Shown: positions 15,504 to 24,309, counted from the stretch's first letter. The stretch: 64,000 nucleotides of DNA from Saccharospirillum sp043196875 (GCF_043196875.1 NZ_JBEBMX010000005.1:186001-250000); one strand, 5' to 3'. Translations and numbers: made by a program. Notes: generated from the letters alone by a model not told the origin.

Positions 15504-17159
15504 ATGGGTTTGGACCTATCTGATTCGCTCAATAAGCACGTCTTGTTGGTTGACGACTTTGCCAACGTGCGCAAGTCGATCAAAAGCATGATTACCTCCA
15601 TTGGGCTTCGCAATGTTTTTGAAGCGGCACATGGTAACGAGGCGACCCGCATTGTGCGGGAGCAAAAGCTCGATATCGTCATGTGTGACTACAACCTGGA
15701 AAAGGGCAAAAACGGCTCTCAGTTGCTCGAAGAGTGGCGTAAGCGTGGCTGGCTGTCGCACGAAACCATCTTTGTGATGATCACCGCGGAAACTTCCCGT
15801 GACCGGGTGATGGGCACCCTGGAATTCCAGCCGGACGACTATCTGGCCAAGCCTTTTGCCATGGATACGCTGAAGCAGCGCCTGGTGCGCTGGATGGACC
15901 GCCAGGAAGAGCTGCGGCCGGTCAATGCCGCTTTGGATAAAGGCGACTGGGCGCAAGTGGCCAAGATGTGCCGCGATCTGATCAAGAACAAGAGCCGCTA
16001 TCGTTCCTGGGCACAGCGCAAATATCACCAGGCGCTGTTGAAGCTGGACCGACTGGAAGACGCCACCAAGTTTCTGGGCATCGTACTCAAAGAACGAGAA
16101 TACCCTTGGGCGCGCTTGGAAGTGCACCGCATTCAGGTTGCCCGCAAAGAACTGCAGAAGGCCGAGAAAGGCCTGCGTACTCTGATCAACAAAGAACCCA
16201 ACCTGATCGACGCCTACGATCTGCTGGCTCAGGTGCAGAACATGTTGAAGCAGCCGGAGCATGTGCAGCACACCCTGGAGCAGGCATTGGAGCGCTCGCC
16301 GCTGAGCATTCCGCGGCAGCGCAGTCTGGCCAAGGTAGCAACCGGCAATGGCGATCTGGCGACGGCAACCCGCGCCTACAAAGAGGTGGTCAATCTGTGC
16401 GAAGGCACCATGCACGATGCGCCGGACGTTTATAAAGACGCCCTGCGCGCCACCCGGACCCGCATGGCGCTGGAAACCAATGAAGCCCAGCGCCGTCGGT
16501 TACGTCTGGATGCGATGACCTATCTAAAGAAGTTGATGAAAAACTTCCCCGACGATACCGATGCCGATCTGGTATCACGCGCGTACCGTTCTTTCCTCAA
16601 CGATCCGCAGGATACGCGTGCCCGCGCCGATGGCTTTATTAAGGAGCTGGCGCAAAAGGCTTCGCGCAAGATGGAAGAGTTGTCGCAGGACAGCGCCGTG
16701 GACATCGCCGAGATCATCTACGAAAAAGGCGAGAACGAACTGGCGGACGAATTGATCGACAAGCTGCGCGATTATCACCGCTCGTCCAAGGCTTTCCTGG
16801 AACGCTTGAACCAGGTGCAGACCGAACCGACGACGACCGTGGAGACGCGCGAGAAAGCGCATCAGATGAACATTCAGGGCATCGAGCATTACAAGAAGAA
16901 GCGTTACACCGAAGCGGTGGGACAGTTCGAGGAAGCACTGGAATTGTCGCCGCGTCACCCGGGTATCATTCTCAATCTGGTGCAGTCGAGTCTGTTGGAA
17001 GTGGGCACCGGTTCGCCGACCAAACAGCGGCTCGATCAATGCGTGGAGCTGGTCAAACGACTCAGCTATCTGCCACGGGACCACTATCAATATGATCGTT
17101 ACCTGACCATCCGCTCCAAACTCAACGACCTGACCGATGGCGCAGTCATCGCTCAATGA
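15504..17159 (+). CDS. Response regulator with long TPR-type effector
   Basis: This 551-residue protein starts at ATG 15504 with AAAGGAG upstream. Residues 8-130 are a receiver domain: acidic pair Asp17-Asp18, phosphoacceptor Asp62 in VMCDYNLE, Thr94 and Lys116-Pro117. The other 420 residues are helical TPR-like repeats (for example QKAEKGLRTLINKEPNLIDAYDLLAQVQNML, and MNIQGIEHYKKKRYTEAVGQ near the end), with no DNA-binding, GGDEF or kinase domain. Output is therefore probably by protein-protein binding. The kinase gene follows with 11 bases between genes. It is divergent from the Slam-like operon. Confidence 0.85.
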   Translation: MGLDLSDSLNKHVLLVDDFANVRKSIKSMITSIGLRNVFEAAHGNEATRIVREQKLDIVMCDYNLEKGKNGSQLLEEWRKRGWLSHETIFVMITAETSRDRVMGTLEFQPDDYLAKPFAMDTLKQRLVRWMDRQEELRPVNAALDKGDWAQVAKMCRDLIKNKSRYRSWAQRKYHQALLKLDRLEDATKFLGIVLKEREYPWARLEVHRIQVARKELQKAEKGLRTLINKEPNLIDAYDLLAQVQNMLKQPEHVQHTLEQALERSPLSIPRQRSLAKVATGNGDLATATRAYKEVVNLCEGTMHDAPDVYKDALRATRTRMALETNEAQRRRLRLDAMTYLKKLMKNFPDDTDADLVSRAYRSFLNDPQDTRARADGFIKELAQKASRKMEELSQDSAVDIAEIIYEKGENELADELIDKLRDYHRSSKAFLERLNQVQTEPTTTVETREKAHQMNIQGIEHYKKKRYTEAVGQFEEALELSPRHPGIILNLVQSSLLEVGTGSPTKQRLDQCVELVKRLSYLPRDHYQYDRYLTIRSKLNDLTDGAVIAQ

Positions 17160-17170
17160 CGAGGCAGTCG

Positions 17171-17863
17171 ATGAATAAGCTGGAACTCGACATGAACACC
17201 ATCATGGCGTCGACCGTTCATGATGTGAAAAACGCCCTGAGCCTGATCGACGATCAGATTCGCGATGTGATGACCGAAGTGGCACAAGCCAGTCCTGAAG
17301 GTGCGGCTTACTTGAATCGCATCCGTCTGGAAACCGGCCGCATTAATAACGATCTGGTGCACATGCTGGGTCTGTATCGCATGCATCAAAACACCTTCCA
17401 TCCCAGCTTTGACGATGTACCGGTGGAAGAGGTGGTGCAGGACGCCAGTTCACGCTACACCGAAAGCCTGGCGGCGCTGGGCATCGAACTGAATATCCAG
17501 ATGGATGACCGGGATTGCGTTTGGTATATGGACCCGGCGCTGATCGAAAGCGTGCTGGCGAATATTCTCACCAACAGCATTCGCTATACCAAGGATCGTG
17601 TGGATCTCTTCGTGTCTGAACGTGACGGTGGGCTGTCTATTCGCGTCATCGATAACGGCGAAGGTTATCCGGAAAAAATGCTCAATTTTATGGGCACCGA
17701 AGACGAACAGGGCGATGTGAATTTCCAGACCGGCAGCACCGGTCTGGGCTTGTTTTTCTGTTACCAGATTGCTGGCTTGCATCGTAATGGCAATCGTCAC
17801 GGTACCATCAAGCTGTCGAACGACCCCAAGGGTGGCGCCAGCTTTGAACTCTGGTTGCCCTGA
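17171..17863 (+). CDS. Soluble sensorless histidine kinase
   Basis: This short kinase (230 residues) has the phosphorylatable His17 in STVHDVKNALSL right at its N-terminus, followed by the ATP-binding domain: N box ILTNSIRYT, G1 box IDNGEGYP, G2 box STGLGLFF. There is no sensor domain and no transmembrane segment, so it must receive its signal from another protein. GAGG precedes ATG 17171; an alternative ATG at 17156 overlaps the regulator stop. Its partner is presumably the preceding TPR response regulator. Confidence 0.85.
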   Translation: MNKLELDMNTIMASTVHDVKNALSLIDDQIRDVMTEVAQASPEGAAYLNRIRLETGRINNDLVHMLGLYRMHQNTFHPSFDDVPVEEVVQDASSRYTESLAALGIELNIQMDDRDCVWYMDPALIESVLANILTNSIRYTKDRVDLFVSERDGGLSIRVIDNGEGYPEKMLNFMGTEDEQGDVNFQTGSTGLGLFFCYQIAGLHRNGNRHGTIKLSNDPKGGASFELWLP

Positions 17864-17896
17864 ACGACTCGTAACCGCCGAGGCCAGGGAAGAGAG

Positions 17897-17924
17897 TTGA
17901 CCGCATGGTCAGCTTTGCTATCCT
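17897..17924 (+). promoter_or_regulatory. guaD promoter with RutR-type operator
   Basis: TTGACCGCATGGTCAG (17897-17912) matches the known E. coli RutR consensus TTGACCAnnTGGTCAA at all but two fixed positions. The same TTGACC can act as the -35 element, with TATCCT (17919-17924) 16 bases further on as -10. A RutR-like gene lies immediately downstream of guaD, so bound regulator would block this promoter. Confidence 0.75.
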
Positions 17925-17954
17925 TGGCCCGTATCAACTACCCCTCAGGCCGTC

Positions 17955-19274
17955 ATGACCGAGACCGCCCTACCTGCTGGCGCTACGTTAGTGCTGGCTC
18001 AAACACTGGATTTCCCAACCCCGACTGAATGTCGTCATCAGCCACAGGCTGCGCTGGTAATGGCCGATGGCCGCATATACTGGCACGGTGATCGTGCCGA
18101 TCTGCCCTGGCCACGCGACGCCTTCGATGCCATCTACGATTACGGCGCTGCCTGGCTGCTGCCCGGTTTTATCGACAGCCATGTTCACGCCGCCCAGATG
18201 CCGGTGATGGCCAGCTGGGGTGAACAGCTGCTCGATTGGCTGGAACGTTACACCTTTCCGGCGGAACGTCGTTTTGAGGATCCTGCGGTTGCCCGCCAGG
18301 CCAGCGGTGCCTTTCTCGATAACCTGCTGGCGCACGGCACCACCACAGCCATGGTATTCGGCACGGTGCACGAAGATGCCACCGATGCGTTGTTCGAGGC
18401 GGCACAACAGCGCGGCATGGCAATGATTGCCGGCAAGGTATTGATGGATCGCCATTGCCCGGATTTTCTGCGCGATACCGCCCAAAGTGGTTTTGATGCC
18501 AGCGCCCGCCTGATTGAGCGTTGGCATGGCCGTGACCGCTTGCGCTATGCGGTAACACCGCGTTTTGCGCCGACCTCGACCGAAGCTCAGCTGGAAAGCG
18601 CTGGCGCGTTGATGAAGTTAGCCGAGGGTCTGTATAGCCAGACTCACGTCTCGGAAAACCCGGACGAAGTCGCCTGGGTGCAATCGCTGTTTCCCGATGC
18701 CCAAGACTATGTCGACGTCTATGAACGCTACGGTCTGCTGAACGATCATGCGGTGCTGGCGCATGGCCTGCATCTGACTGATCGCGAATGGCGAACGCTG
18801 GCCAGCACCGGTACCCGCCTGGCGGTGTGTCCGACCTCGAATACCTTCCTCGGCAGCGGTTTGTTTGATTTTCAGCGCGCTGAAACTGAAGGCGTTGTGT
18901 TGAGTCTGGCGACCGATGTCGGCGGCGGTACTTCCTTGTCGCAACTGGTGTCGGCGGCCGAGGCTTACAAGGTGGCGCAGTTGCGCGGCAAGAAATTATC
19001 CGCCGGTTGGCTGTTGCATCAGATTACTCAGGGCAATGCGCAGGCGCTGCATCTGGGCGATCAGATCGGTACTTTGGATGTGGGTAAGCAAGCCGATCTG
19101 GTGGTGTTGAACCCGTCGGCCAGCCAGAATCTATCGATGCGTCTGGAGGGAGTCGAGGCGCTGGATGAACAGTTATTTGCGCTGGTGATTCTTGGCGACG
19201 AGCGTTTGACCGAGGCAACCTGGGTTGCCGGTGTGCGTCGTTATTGCAATGGCCAGACAACATCCATAAGCTAA
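17955..19274 (+). CDS. guaD: Guanine deaminase
   Basis: The enzyme hydrolyses guanine to xanthine and ammonia in purine salvage or catabolism. The 439-residue amidohydrolase has the zinc motif HVH in GFIDSHVHAAQMPVMASWG, which with GEQLLDWLERYTFPAE is distinctive for guanine deaminase. Further metal or catalytic residues are in QTHVSENPDE, LAHGLHL and LATDVGGG. It is preceded by a RutR-type operator and promoter, and followed by a RutR-like regulator, forming a nucleobase-responsive unit. Confidence 0.94.
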   Translation: MTETALPAGATLVLAQTLDFPTPTECRHQPQAALVMADGRIYWHGDRADLPWPRDAFDAIYDYGAAWLLPGFIDSHVHAAQMPVMASWGEQLLDWLERYTFPAERRFEDPAVARQASGAFLDNLLAHGTTTAMVFGTVHEDATDALFEAAQQRGMAMIAGKVLMDRHCPDFLRDTAQSGFDASARLIERWHGRDRLRYAVTPRFAPTSTEAQLESAGALMKLAEGLYSQTHVSENPDEVAWVQSLFPDAQDYVDVYERYGLLNDHAVLAHGLHLTDREWRTLASTGTRLAVCPTSNTFLGSGLFDFQRAETEGVVLSLATDVGGGTSLSQLVSAAEAYKVAQLRGKKLSAGWLLHQITQGNAQALHLGDQIGTLDVGKQADLVVLNPSASQNLSMRLEGVEALDEQLFALVILGDERLTEATWVAGVRRYCNGQTTSIS

Positions 19275-19294
19275 AAACAACGCGGAATCAGTAA

Positions 19295-19335
19295 GTTAAG
19301 GACCTTCTGCGGGCTTTGCCGGAAGTTTCCTTAAC
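19295..19335. promoter_or_regulatory. Stem-loop between guaD and rutR-like gene
   Basis: GTTAAGGA (19295-19302) pairs with TCCTTAAC (19328-19335); inside, CTTC/GAAG and the mini-hairpin GGC-TTT-GCC add to the structure. There is no T run, so it is more likely an operator or RNA processing element than a terminator. Confidence 0.45.
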
Positions 19336-19363
19336 CCACCCCTTTGCAGTGTAGGAATCCACC

Positions 19364-20023
19364 ATGGTCGATCAGGCCCAGAAACGGCTGAAGCAAGAAT
19401 TTCAGACCAAGGAAAAAGCCGGACGCATACGTCAGCAAAATGAAGCCGTCATTCTGAAAGCGGCGGAAATGGAATTTTCTCAGCATGGTTTTCGTGGTGC
19501 TTCGTTAAACGCCATCGCCGAACGGGCCGGCTTGCCCAAGTCGAACATCCTCTATTATTTCCAGAACAAGGCCGGGCTCTATGGCGCTGTCTTGTCGGAC
19601 ATTCTGGGCATGTGGAACCAAGCGTTTAACGACGCCACCGTCAATGACGACCCGGCCGAGGCCATCGGCGCCTACATTCGCGCCAAGATTCGTTATTCAC
19701 GCAGCCATCCGCTGGCGTCGAAAATCTTTGCCATCGAAGTGATTCAGGGTGCGCCGCATTTGAAAAAATACCTGGCGGATGATCTGCACATCTGGGCGCG
19801 TGGTCGTGCCAAAGTTATCCAGGCCTGGATCGATGCCGGCAAGATGGACGCTGTCGATCCCTTGCATCTGATGTTTTTAATCTGGGGTGCCACTCAGCAT
19901 TACGCCGACTTTGCGACCCAGGTGCAGTGGGCGCTGGACAGTGACGAATTGGATGAAGACGACTACAACACCGCCGTAGAAACGGTGACGCACGTGGTGC
20001 TGAAAGGCATCGGCCTGGGCTGA
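19364..20023 (+). CDS. RutR-like TetR-family regulator
   Basis: This 219-residue TetR-family regulator has the N-terminal helix-turn-helix (NEAVILKAAEMEFSQHGFRGASLNAIAERAGLPKSNILYYF). Its C-terminal part matches E. coli RutR closely, notably YIRAKIRYSRSHPLASK, FAIEVIQGAPHLKKYL and MFLIWGATQHYADFATQV. RutR senses uracil and thymine and controls pyrimidine and purine turnover. The location after guanine deaminase and the RutR-type box upstream support a nucleobase-sensing role; the actual ligand is unknown. TAGGA precedes the ATG by seven bases. Confidence 0.88.
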   Translation: MVDQAQKRLKQEFQTKEKAGRIRQQNEAVILKAAEMEFSQHGFRGASLNAIAERAGLPKSNILYYFQNKAGLYGAVLSDILGMWNQAFNDATVNDDPAEAIGAYIRAKIRYSRSHPLASKIFAIEVIQGAPHLKKYLADDLHIWARGRAKVIQAWIDAGKMDAVDPLHLMFLIWGATQHYADFATQVQWALDSDELDEDDYNTAVETVTHVVLKGIGLG

Positions 20024-20029
20024 TTTAAC

Positions 20030-20644
20030 TCAGCCTTGTGGGTTGTTTTTCTCGTGCTGAATCAGTAATTCATCCAGCGTCAGTTGGTAGGATTCGACGA
20101 AGTGGGTCATAAAATAATCCGCTTCCGGATGTTCCAGCTTGCGGATCTTACGTTCGATATCGAGCGCCGCCCGGGAAAATTCCTGATTGTTGGCGTTGAG
20201 TTCTGACTGACACTTCAAATAGGCGCTGATCAGATCGGCCGCCTTCACCAGTTCGGCGACTTCCGGGTCCATTTCTTTATGGCGCAGATAGGGCGTATAA
20301 GCCTTGCGCATCCAGGCCGGTAATTGCTCCAGCATTTCCTGCTCGGCTTCATCTTCAATGGCTTTGTAAGCGGCGGTAATGGTGCTCGAGTGGTACTTGA
20401 TCGGCGACGGCAAATCGCCAGTGATGATCTCGCCAACATCATGATAGAGGGCAGCAGTGGCGACGCTTTCCGGGGAACACTGGCCGCTGAACTGTTCGTT
20501 GCGAATCACCGCCAGAGCATGAGCGATGGTCGCCACCTGCCAGGAATGTTCCATAACATTTTCTTCGATGACATTGCGCTTCAGGCCCCAGCGTTTGATC
20601 CAGCGCAGTCGGCTCAAATAAGCGAAGAAACGGTAGGTGGTCAT
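20030..20644 (-). CDS. yfbR: 5'-deoxynucleotidase (YfbR family)
   Basis: YfbR removes phosphate from deoxyribonucleoside 5'-monophosphates. The 204-residue HD-domain protein shows the metal ligands in order: His in NVMEHSWQVA, the HD pair in ALYHDVGEIITGDLP, and the downstream Asp in LVKAADLISAY. The start AUG overlaps the stop of the upstream regulator gene (TCAT on the plus strand, 20641-20644), so the two are translationally coupled. The location near guanine deaminase suits nucleotide turnover. Confidence 0.93.
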   Translation of the reverse strand: MTTYRFFAYLSRLRWIKRWGLKRNVIEENVMEHSWQVATIAHALAVIRNEQFSGQCSPESVATAALYHDVGEIITGDLPSPIKYHSSTITAAYKAIEDEAEQEMLEQLPAWMRKAYTPYLRHKEMDPEVAELVKAADLISAYLKCQSELNANNQEFSRAALDIERKIRKLEHPEADYFMTHFVESYQLTLDELLIQHEKNNPQG

Positions 20645-21270
20645 GGTTTCTCCCGGCGGCGAATGGCGTAACGGCAGCGCTGGCCATCGCTGAGCAGATG
20701 TTCGGCGCGTTCGACCTGAAAATCCGGCCCTAAGCTGTCACGAAATACCGACAATTCCGAACGACAGAAATTCTGACAATGCTCGGCCGCCGAGCAGATC
20801 GGACAGTGGTGTTCAATCAATTCCCAACCGCCATCGGTGGCGATGACTTCGGCCATATAACCTTCACGTGAGCGTTCACTGGCCAGGGCGTCCAGCTTGG
20901 CATCGGCATTGCCGGCAACCTTATTCAGCGCAGTGCGATAACGCTCGCGTTGACTGTTTTCGCGTTCGGCGATTAAACGCTCCAGTCCTTGCTCACCAAA
21001 CAGCTGACGTACCTGGCTGATCAGTTCCACGGTTAAGCGGTCGTGACCATCGCCAAAGCGATCGTGTCCGCTGCGCGTCAAACGCCACAGCCGACGCGGC
21101 CGACCACGGCCACTGGGGGTATCCTGCCAGTGCACCAAGCCATCGCGTTGCAAGCGTTCCAGATGGCCGCGCGCGCCCATGCTGGTCAGACCGGTAGCGT
21201 CACCGACATCGGCCGCCGTCAGGGCATCGCTGCGTTTAAGCAGCTGCAAGATATCATCGCGGGCACTCAT
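20641..21270 (-). CDS. HTH regulator with C-terminal cysteine cluster (SufR-like)
   Basis: This 209-residue regulator has an N-terminal winged helix (ILQLLKRSDALTAADVGDATGL, RLQRDGLVHWQDTPSGRGRPRRLW) and a C-terminal region with clustered cysteines: HCPICSAAEHCQNFC, then a lone RCRY 30 residues later. This layout is that of the SufR-like family, whose cysteines bind an iron-sulphur cluster. Here it is co-transcribed with the nucleotidase gene, with a four-base overlap, and not with suf genes. Whether it senses Fe-S status is an inference from the cysteines. A palindrome at 21325-21341 upstream may be its operator. Confidence 0.82.
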   Translation of the reverse strand: MSARDDILQLLKRSDALTAADVGDATGLTSMGARGHLERLQRDGLVHWQDTPSGRGRPRRLWRLTRSGHDRFGDGHDRLTVELISQVRQLFGEQGLERLIAERENSQRERYRTALNKVAGNADAKLDALASERSREGYMAEVIATDGGWELIEHHCPICSAAEHCQNFCRSELSVFRDSLGPDFQVERAEHLLSDGQRCRYAIRRREKP

Positions 21271-21324
21271 GGATTGGGCTATCTCGGTTTACAGGCTGGT
21301 TACAGCCTTAGGTGGTCTTCACGA

Positions 21325-21341
21325 CAGACTTTTCAAGTCTG
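21325..21341. promoter_or_regulatory. Palindrome upstream of SufR-like regulator
   Basis: CAGACTT and AAGTCTG are inverted around TTC. The site is 55 bases before the regulator and 84 bases before the divergent peptidase gene, a natural place for autoregulation. Confidence 0.4.
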
Positions 21342-21424
21342 GCGCTTGGCGTGGGCGCTGACAAGGACTGGCAATCACCGGGATGGAATGTTGAGATAAT
21401 CACTGATCGAATTCAGAGGTGATG

Positions 21425-22477
21425 ATGTTGCAGTTAAGTATTCCTCGCGCCTTGCGCGCTGGTGATCGTCTGGCGGCGGTCAGTTCGTCCTGGGGTGGTC
21501 CGAGCGTTTTTCCGCAGCAATATGAATTGGGCAAGCGACAGTTGGAGACCGAATTCGGCGTCGAACTGGTGGCCATGCCTAATGCCCTGCGTGATGCCGA
21601 TTGGCTGGCGCAAAACCCGGCGGCGCGCGCGGATGACTTGATGCAGGCCTTTGCCGATTCGAGCATCGCCGGCGTGATTTCGACCATCGGCGGGGATGAT
21701 TCCATTCGACTGCTGCCGCATCTCGATGTCGATGTGGTGCGTGCTAACCCTAAGGTGTTTCTGGGCTATTCCGATACCACCGTCAGCCATCTGTTCTGTG
21801 TTCAGGCTGGCTTGCGCTCCTATTACGGCCCTTCAATTATGGCCGGCTTTGGTGAACGCGGTGGCTTGCTGCCTTTTATGGTCGAGTCGGTGCGCGCCAC
21901 TCTGTTTGAACCGCAACCCACCTGGATATTACCCGCCAACGCCGACGTCTGGTCCACCGAGGTCGTCGACTGGTCCATCCCGGTGGCAGGCAGCCCAACC
22001 CGACCGCGCGAACAGCCGCTGCCTTGGCAATGGCTGCAAGGTGAGGGGCAAGTGCAAGGGCATTTGCTGGGCGGCTGCATGGATACCCTGGAAGGGCTCA
22101 GAGGCACACCGTTGTGGCCAACGCTCGACCAGTGGAGCAGCGCCGTGCTGTTTCTGGAAACCTCGGAAAATGCGCCGTCACCGAACCGTCTGCTGCGCTT
22201 TATCCGCTCGCTCGATGCCATGGGCGTATTACGCCGCTTGAATGGCATTCTGCTCGGCCGTCCCGGTGGTTGCCGGCCGGAGCGCTTTGCCGATTACGAC
22301 GCTGCTTTGCTGCAAGGCGTACGTGCTGAGGCCGGGCTCGATATTCCGCTGGTCACCCAGCTCGACTTCGGCCATACCGATCCGATGTGGGTGTTGCCGA
22401 TGGGTGCGCAGATCGCCATCGATTGCGAGGCGCAGCAGTTGCGTCTGGGTGAGCCGGCAACCATGCCAAGTGACTGA
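21425..22477 (+). CDS. S66 peptidase, LD-carboxypeptidase/MccF-like
   Basis: This 350-residue protein belongs to the S66 serine peptidases, which include LD-carboxypeptidase of murein recycling and MccF, the microcin C self-immunity peptidase. The nucleophile Ser is in FLGYSDTTVSH, the glutamate in LFLETSENAPS and the histidine in LDFGHTDPMWVLP. Residues GGDDS and HLLGGCMDTLEGL fit the family. The presence of LETSE and a loop with Trp between the two halves leans toward MccF-like rather than LdcA. AGAGG lies five bases before ATG 21425; GTG 21419 and ATG 21422 are too close to it. No signal peptide, so cytoplasmic. Confidence 0.85.
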   Translation: MLQLSIPRALRAGDRLAAVSSSWGGPSVFPQQYELGKRQLETEFGVELVAMPNALRDADWLAQNPAARADDLMQAFADSSIAGVISTIGGDDSIRLLPHLDVDVVRANPKVFLGYSDTTVSHLFCVQAGLRSYYGPSIMAGFGERGGLLPFMVESVRATLFEPQPTWILPANADVWSTEVVDWSIPVAGSPTRPREQPLPWQWLQGEGQVQGHLLGGCMDTLEGLRGTPLWPTLDQWSSAVLFLETSENAPSPNRLLRFIRSLDAMGVLRRLNGILLGRPGGCRPERFADYDAALLQGVRAEAGLDIPLVTQLDFGHTDPMWVLPMGAQIAIDCEAQQLRLGEPATMPSD

Positions 22478-22534
22478 TTTTGCTTGGAAGATAGGGTAGA
22501 GTAGCCGGCACTGAATCACTGCGAAACGGCTGTT

Positions 22535-23692
22535 ATGACCACCGAATTTGACGACATTCGCCCTTATCACGACGACGAAGTACCGGCCATGCTCAAGGCC
22601 ACTTTGAATGACGTCGAATTGCACAGCGCCATCGCTTCCTGGGTGGCGCCGGGATTGAACCGCAAAGCGCCTTGGTTGATCCGTCCCTTGGTTAAGCTGG
22701 CGCTGAAGTGGCATTTTCGCGGCGTGCGCCGGGTCGATGATTTCCAGCCCAAGCTGCGCGGCTTCGTTAAGCGCATTCTCGATAAATCGGTTGCCGACTT
22801 GCAGGTGCGTGGTCTCGATAAACTCGATCCGAACAAGGCCTATCTGTTTGTTTCCAATCACCGCGACATCGTTATGGACCCGGCCATGGTCAACTGGGCG
22901 TTGTACCACGCCGGTTTTCAGACGGTGCGGATTGCCATTGGCGATAATCTGCTGAGTAAACCCTTTGCGTCGCATCTGATGCGGCTGAACAAGAGTTTTA
23001 TTGTGCGTCGTGCCATTAAAGGTGTAAAAGCCAAGTGGCAGGCGGCGCAGACGCTGTCGCGTTATATCCATCACTGCATCACCGTCGACAACGCCAACGT
23101 CTGGATTGCCCAGCGCGAAGGTCGCGCTAAAGACGGTTACGACCGCACCAATCCGGCGGTGATCAATATGTTCAGTCTGAGCAAGCCGGCCGATCGCGAC
23201 TTCGGTGATTACATTCGCGAGTTGAACATCGTGCCGGTGTGCATCAGCTACGAACTCGATCCGCTTGATCTGGCCAAGGCGCGCGAGCTGCACGCTCAGC
23301 TGGAAAAGGGCGGCTATCGCAAACGCGCCCACGAAGACATTCAGTCGATTGCCCGGGGAATGACCGGTTGGAAAGGCCGGGTGCAGCTGACCTTTGGCGA
23401 TGTGCTGGATGGCGATTACCAATCCGACGAGGCGGTGGCCGAGGCGATTGATCAGCAGGTGCATCAGCTGTATCGCGTCTTTGAAACCAGCGACTGGGCT
23501 TATGCCGTGCTCGAAGGTGAGACGCCTGTGCCGGCCAATGCCGAAGTCGAACAACTGGCGCGCCGTGTCGGCAGTGCCCGCGCAAGCCTCAAACCTTATC
23601 TGCTGCGGCAATACGCCAATGCGGTGCGCATGAAACAGGGCCAGGCGCCCTTGGTGTCGCCGCTGCCTGGCGACGACAGCGCCGCTCAGTAA
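22535..23692 (+). CDS. PlsC-like phospholipid acyltransferase
   Basis: This 385-residue protein contains the glycerolipid acyltransferase motif NHxxxxD as NHRDIVMD near residue 108, followed by GFQTVRIAIGDNLL and by WIAQREGRAKDG, the second glycerol-phosphate binding block (E-G-R). It likely transfers an acyl chain to a lysophospholipid or similar acceptor. There is no strong transmembrane segment; a basic stretch (LVKLALKWHFRGVRR) may be a membrane-surface helix. It runs 57 bases after the S66 peptidase gene and ends overlapping the tail of the convergent aldolase-like gene by seven bases. Confidence 0.85.
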   Translation: MTTEFDDIRPYHDDEVPAMLKATLNDVELHSAIASWVAPGLNRKAPWLIRPLVKLALKWHFRGVRRVDDFQPKLRGFVKRILDKSVADLQVRGLDKLDPNKAYLFVSNHRDIVMDPAMVNWALYHAGFQTVRIAIGDNLLSKPFASHLMRLNKSFIVRRAIKGVKAKWQAAQTLSRYIHHCITVDNANVWIAQREGRAKDGYDRTNPAVINMFSLSKPADRDFGDYIRELNIVPVCISYELDPLDLAKARELHAQLEKGGYRKRAHEDIQSIARGMTGWKGRVQLTFGDVLDGDYQSDEAVAEAIDQQVHQLYRVFETSDWAYAVLEGETPVPANAEVEQLARRVGSARASLKPYLLRQYANAVRMKQGQAPLVSPLPGDDSAAQ

Positions 23693-24309
23693 CTGCGACT
23701 TTCCTGCGGCAATTGGCCGTTCATCACCCGCACGGCGGCGGCGCGCTGATCATTGCGCAGCCGTCGGTTGGCGACAAAGCGCACCAGCCAGGGCAGCGGC
23801 CGAATTGCTTGACCAGTCGCCGACGCCAGCACATAAGCCTTAGCACATTGCTCGAATAACTCAGCATTGAACACCAAACGATGGGCGGTGGTGCCCAACA
23901 GCAAGGGCTGACCGGCAAGCCAATGAACGTTACCGCCGCTGTCGAGATGTTGCGTGTCCTGTTGGCTGACCGCTGCCATCTTGCCCAGATGCCGGACTTG
24001 GGCGTCGAACACCCCAGGCATCTGACCGTCCAGGTCGAACAAATGCTGGCCATAGCGACCGCAGCCCGCGGCGATGGCGCAGACATCCAAGCGGCTGCGG
24101 AACAAATGTTCGGCCAAGGCTGACTCGCCGTTGCCGGCGCCGGCCATCCACTGCGGCCGTCCGGCGCTGGCCTTGCCAAACCAAAAGCCGTCGCCGCCAG
24201 GTACGCGCAAAGCCAGCCAGGCACTGGGTGTTTGCAGCAGTTGCTGGTTCTTGAGCCGGCTCAGACTCGATTGCCAGAGCTTACGCTGAGTCTCGATCAG
24301 CTCGCTCAT
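23686..24309 (-). CDS. Degenerate class II aldolase-like protein
   Basis: The C-terminal two thirds resemble class II aldolases: MPGVFDAQVRHLGK, then GQPLLLGTTAHRLVFNAELFEQCAKAYVLA and WLVRFVANRRLRNDQRAAA. The HSH-type zinc site and the nearby catalytic glutamate found in active members are absent, so this 207-residue protein is probably inactive as an aldolase or has another role, perhaps a partner of the upstream paralogue. AGGAGGT lies five to six bases before the ATG. It overlaps that gene by 29 bases, so the pair is translationally coupled. Confidence 0.7.
   Translation of the reverse strand: MSELIETQRKLWQSSLSRLKNQQLLQTPSAWLALRVPGGDGFWFGKASAGRPQWMAGAGNGESALAEHLFRSRLDVCAIAAGCGRYGQHLFDLDGQMPGVFDAQVRHLGKMAAVSQQDTQHLDSGGNVHWLAGQPLLLGTTAHRLVFNAELFEQCAKAYVLASATGQAIRPLPWLVRFVANRRLRNDQRAAAVRVMNGQLPQESRSY

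Noticed and set aside
15516..16415. 299-residue minus-strand frame opposite the response regulator
   Set aside because: It is a shadow of the receiver/TPR gene, whose active-site residues are intact.
19295..19335. RutR box upstream of the rutR-like gene
   Set aside because: The inverted repeat GTTAAGGA/TCCTTAAC does not match TTGACC/GGTCAA; it is kept only as a stem-loop.
22229..23611. 460-residue minus-strand open frame opposite the acyltransferase gene
   Set aside because: It mirrors the codon bias of the PlsC-like gene on the other strand, which has a clear NHxxxxD motif; no domain is seen in the antisense frame.
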